A DNA stretch of 64,000 nucleotides, taken from contig VXIS01000005.1 in NCBI GenBank assembly GCA_008704415.1, positions 292,650 to 356,649 of the forward strand, written 5' to 3'. How positions within the stretch are numbered: position 1 is the stretch's first letter; the number at the start of each line of letters is the position of its first letter. The translations under genes and the position numbers were made by a program. Origin of the DNA: Sphaerosporella brunnea. Its lineage: Eukaryota; Ascomycota; Pezizomycetes; Pezizales; Pyronemataceae. Under the pieces are notes generated by a model. That model searched no databases and was not told the origin of the DNA. It was given only the letters and a program-made list of their open reading frames with translations. This document shows positions 63,832 through 64,000 of this stretch, in pieces.

Positions 63832-64000
63832 CGTGTGTCCAACAGTAGAGGGGGGGGGGGGGGGATGTGACAGTTGTTGGGTGGGGATGAATCGAAGCAG
63901 AGAAGGCTTGAAGGTAGGTACAGATGCGGTTTTTACGTTAATGTTGTGCGTGGGACGCGGGCTTTATTTGCTGCTTGTTGGCTTAGCTGGCAACTTTGCA
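63832..64000. promoter_or_regulatory. 5' flank of the TLC gene
   Basis: This short flank at the window edge contains a G homopolymer at 63850-63864. Nothing else was recognised. Confidence 0.4.

Overview
The window reads as nuclear DNA of a filamentous ascomycete, most like Eurotiomycetes (Aspergillus and relatives). The evidence is short 45-100 bp GT..AG introns in nearly every gene, a fused five-enzyme AROM gene, an IRA/NF1-type RasGAP, a TPP riboswitch intron ahead of thi4, and fungal versions of Syp1, Prp3, Mad1, Rat1, Tfb1 and chitin synthase. The species cannot be fixed from the sequence alone. Exon models below come from reading frame, splice-site fit and family conservation; there is no transcript evidence.

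Layout, left to right. 1-1121 (-): 5' part of an F-BAR endocytic adaptor (Syp1), cut by the window edge. 2130-2961 (-): Rab5-type GTPase. 3383-4819 (+): Csk1-like CDK-activating kinase. 5406-10710 (-): RNA polymerase I largest subunit, divergent from prp3 (11025-13012, +), whose only intron is filled by a degenerate inverted repeat. 13281-15084: ORF remains on the minus strand split by a 702-bp hAT-type MITE with a perfect 8-bp target duplication. 15328-17601 (+): mad1. 18096-21310 (+): rat1. 22405-23208 (-): ubiquitin-like/BAG protein. 23209-26301: gene-poor stretch with two different TA-flanked MITEs. 26302-29145 (+): chitin synthase. 29855-31970 (+): tfb1 (TFIIH).

32036-36967 is a transposon island: a 495-bp MITE, a full-length 3.3-kb DDE transposon with an apparently intact 818-aa transposase nested inside an internally deleted copy of the same family, and a 411-bp MITE. 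Then 38140-39261 (-): thi4 with its riboswitch leader. 41560-49851 (-): an about 2,590-aa neurofibromin/IRA RasGAP. 51996-54331 (-): OPT-family transporter. 55046-55477 (+): a small protein with signal peptide, Kex2-like site and one membrane span. 57187-62061 (+): aroM. 62756-63831 (-): TLC-domain membrane protein.

The cellular genes are mostly unlinked housekeeping functions (endocytosis and endosomes, cell cycle, Pol I and Pol II transcription, splicing, RNA decay, cell wall, Ras signalling, thiamine and aromatic synthesis). No biosynthetic cluster, CRISPR array, rRNA or tRNA gene was recognised. The most informative items are the thi4 riboswitch with a visible 8-nt complement to its own 5' splice site, and the nested same-family transposon.
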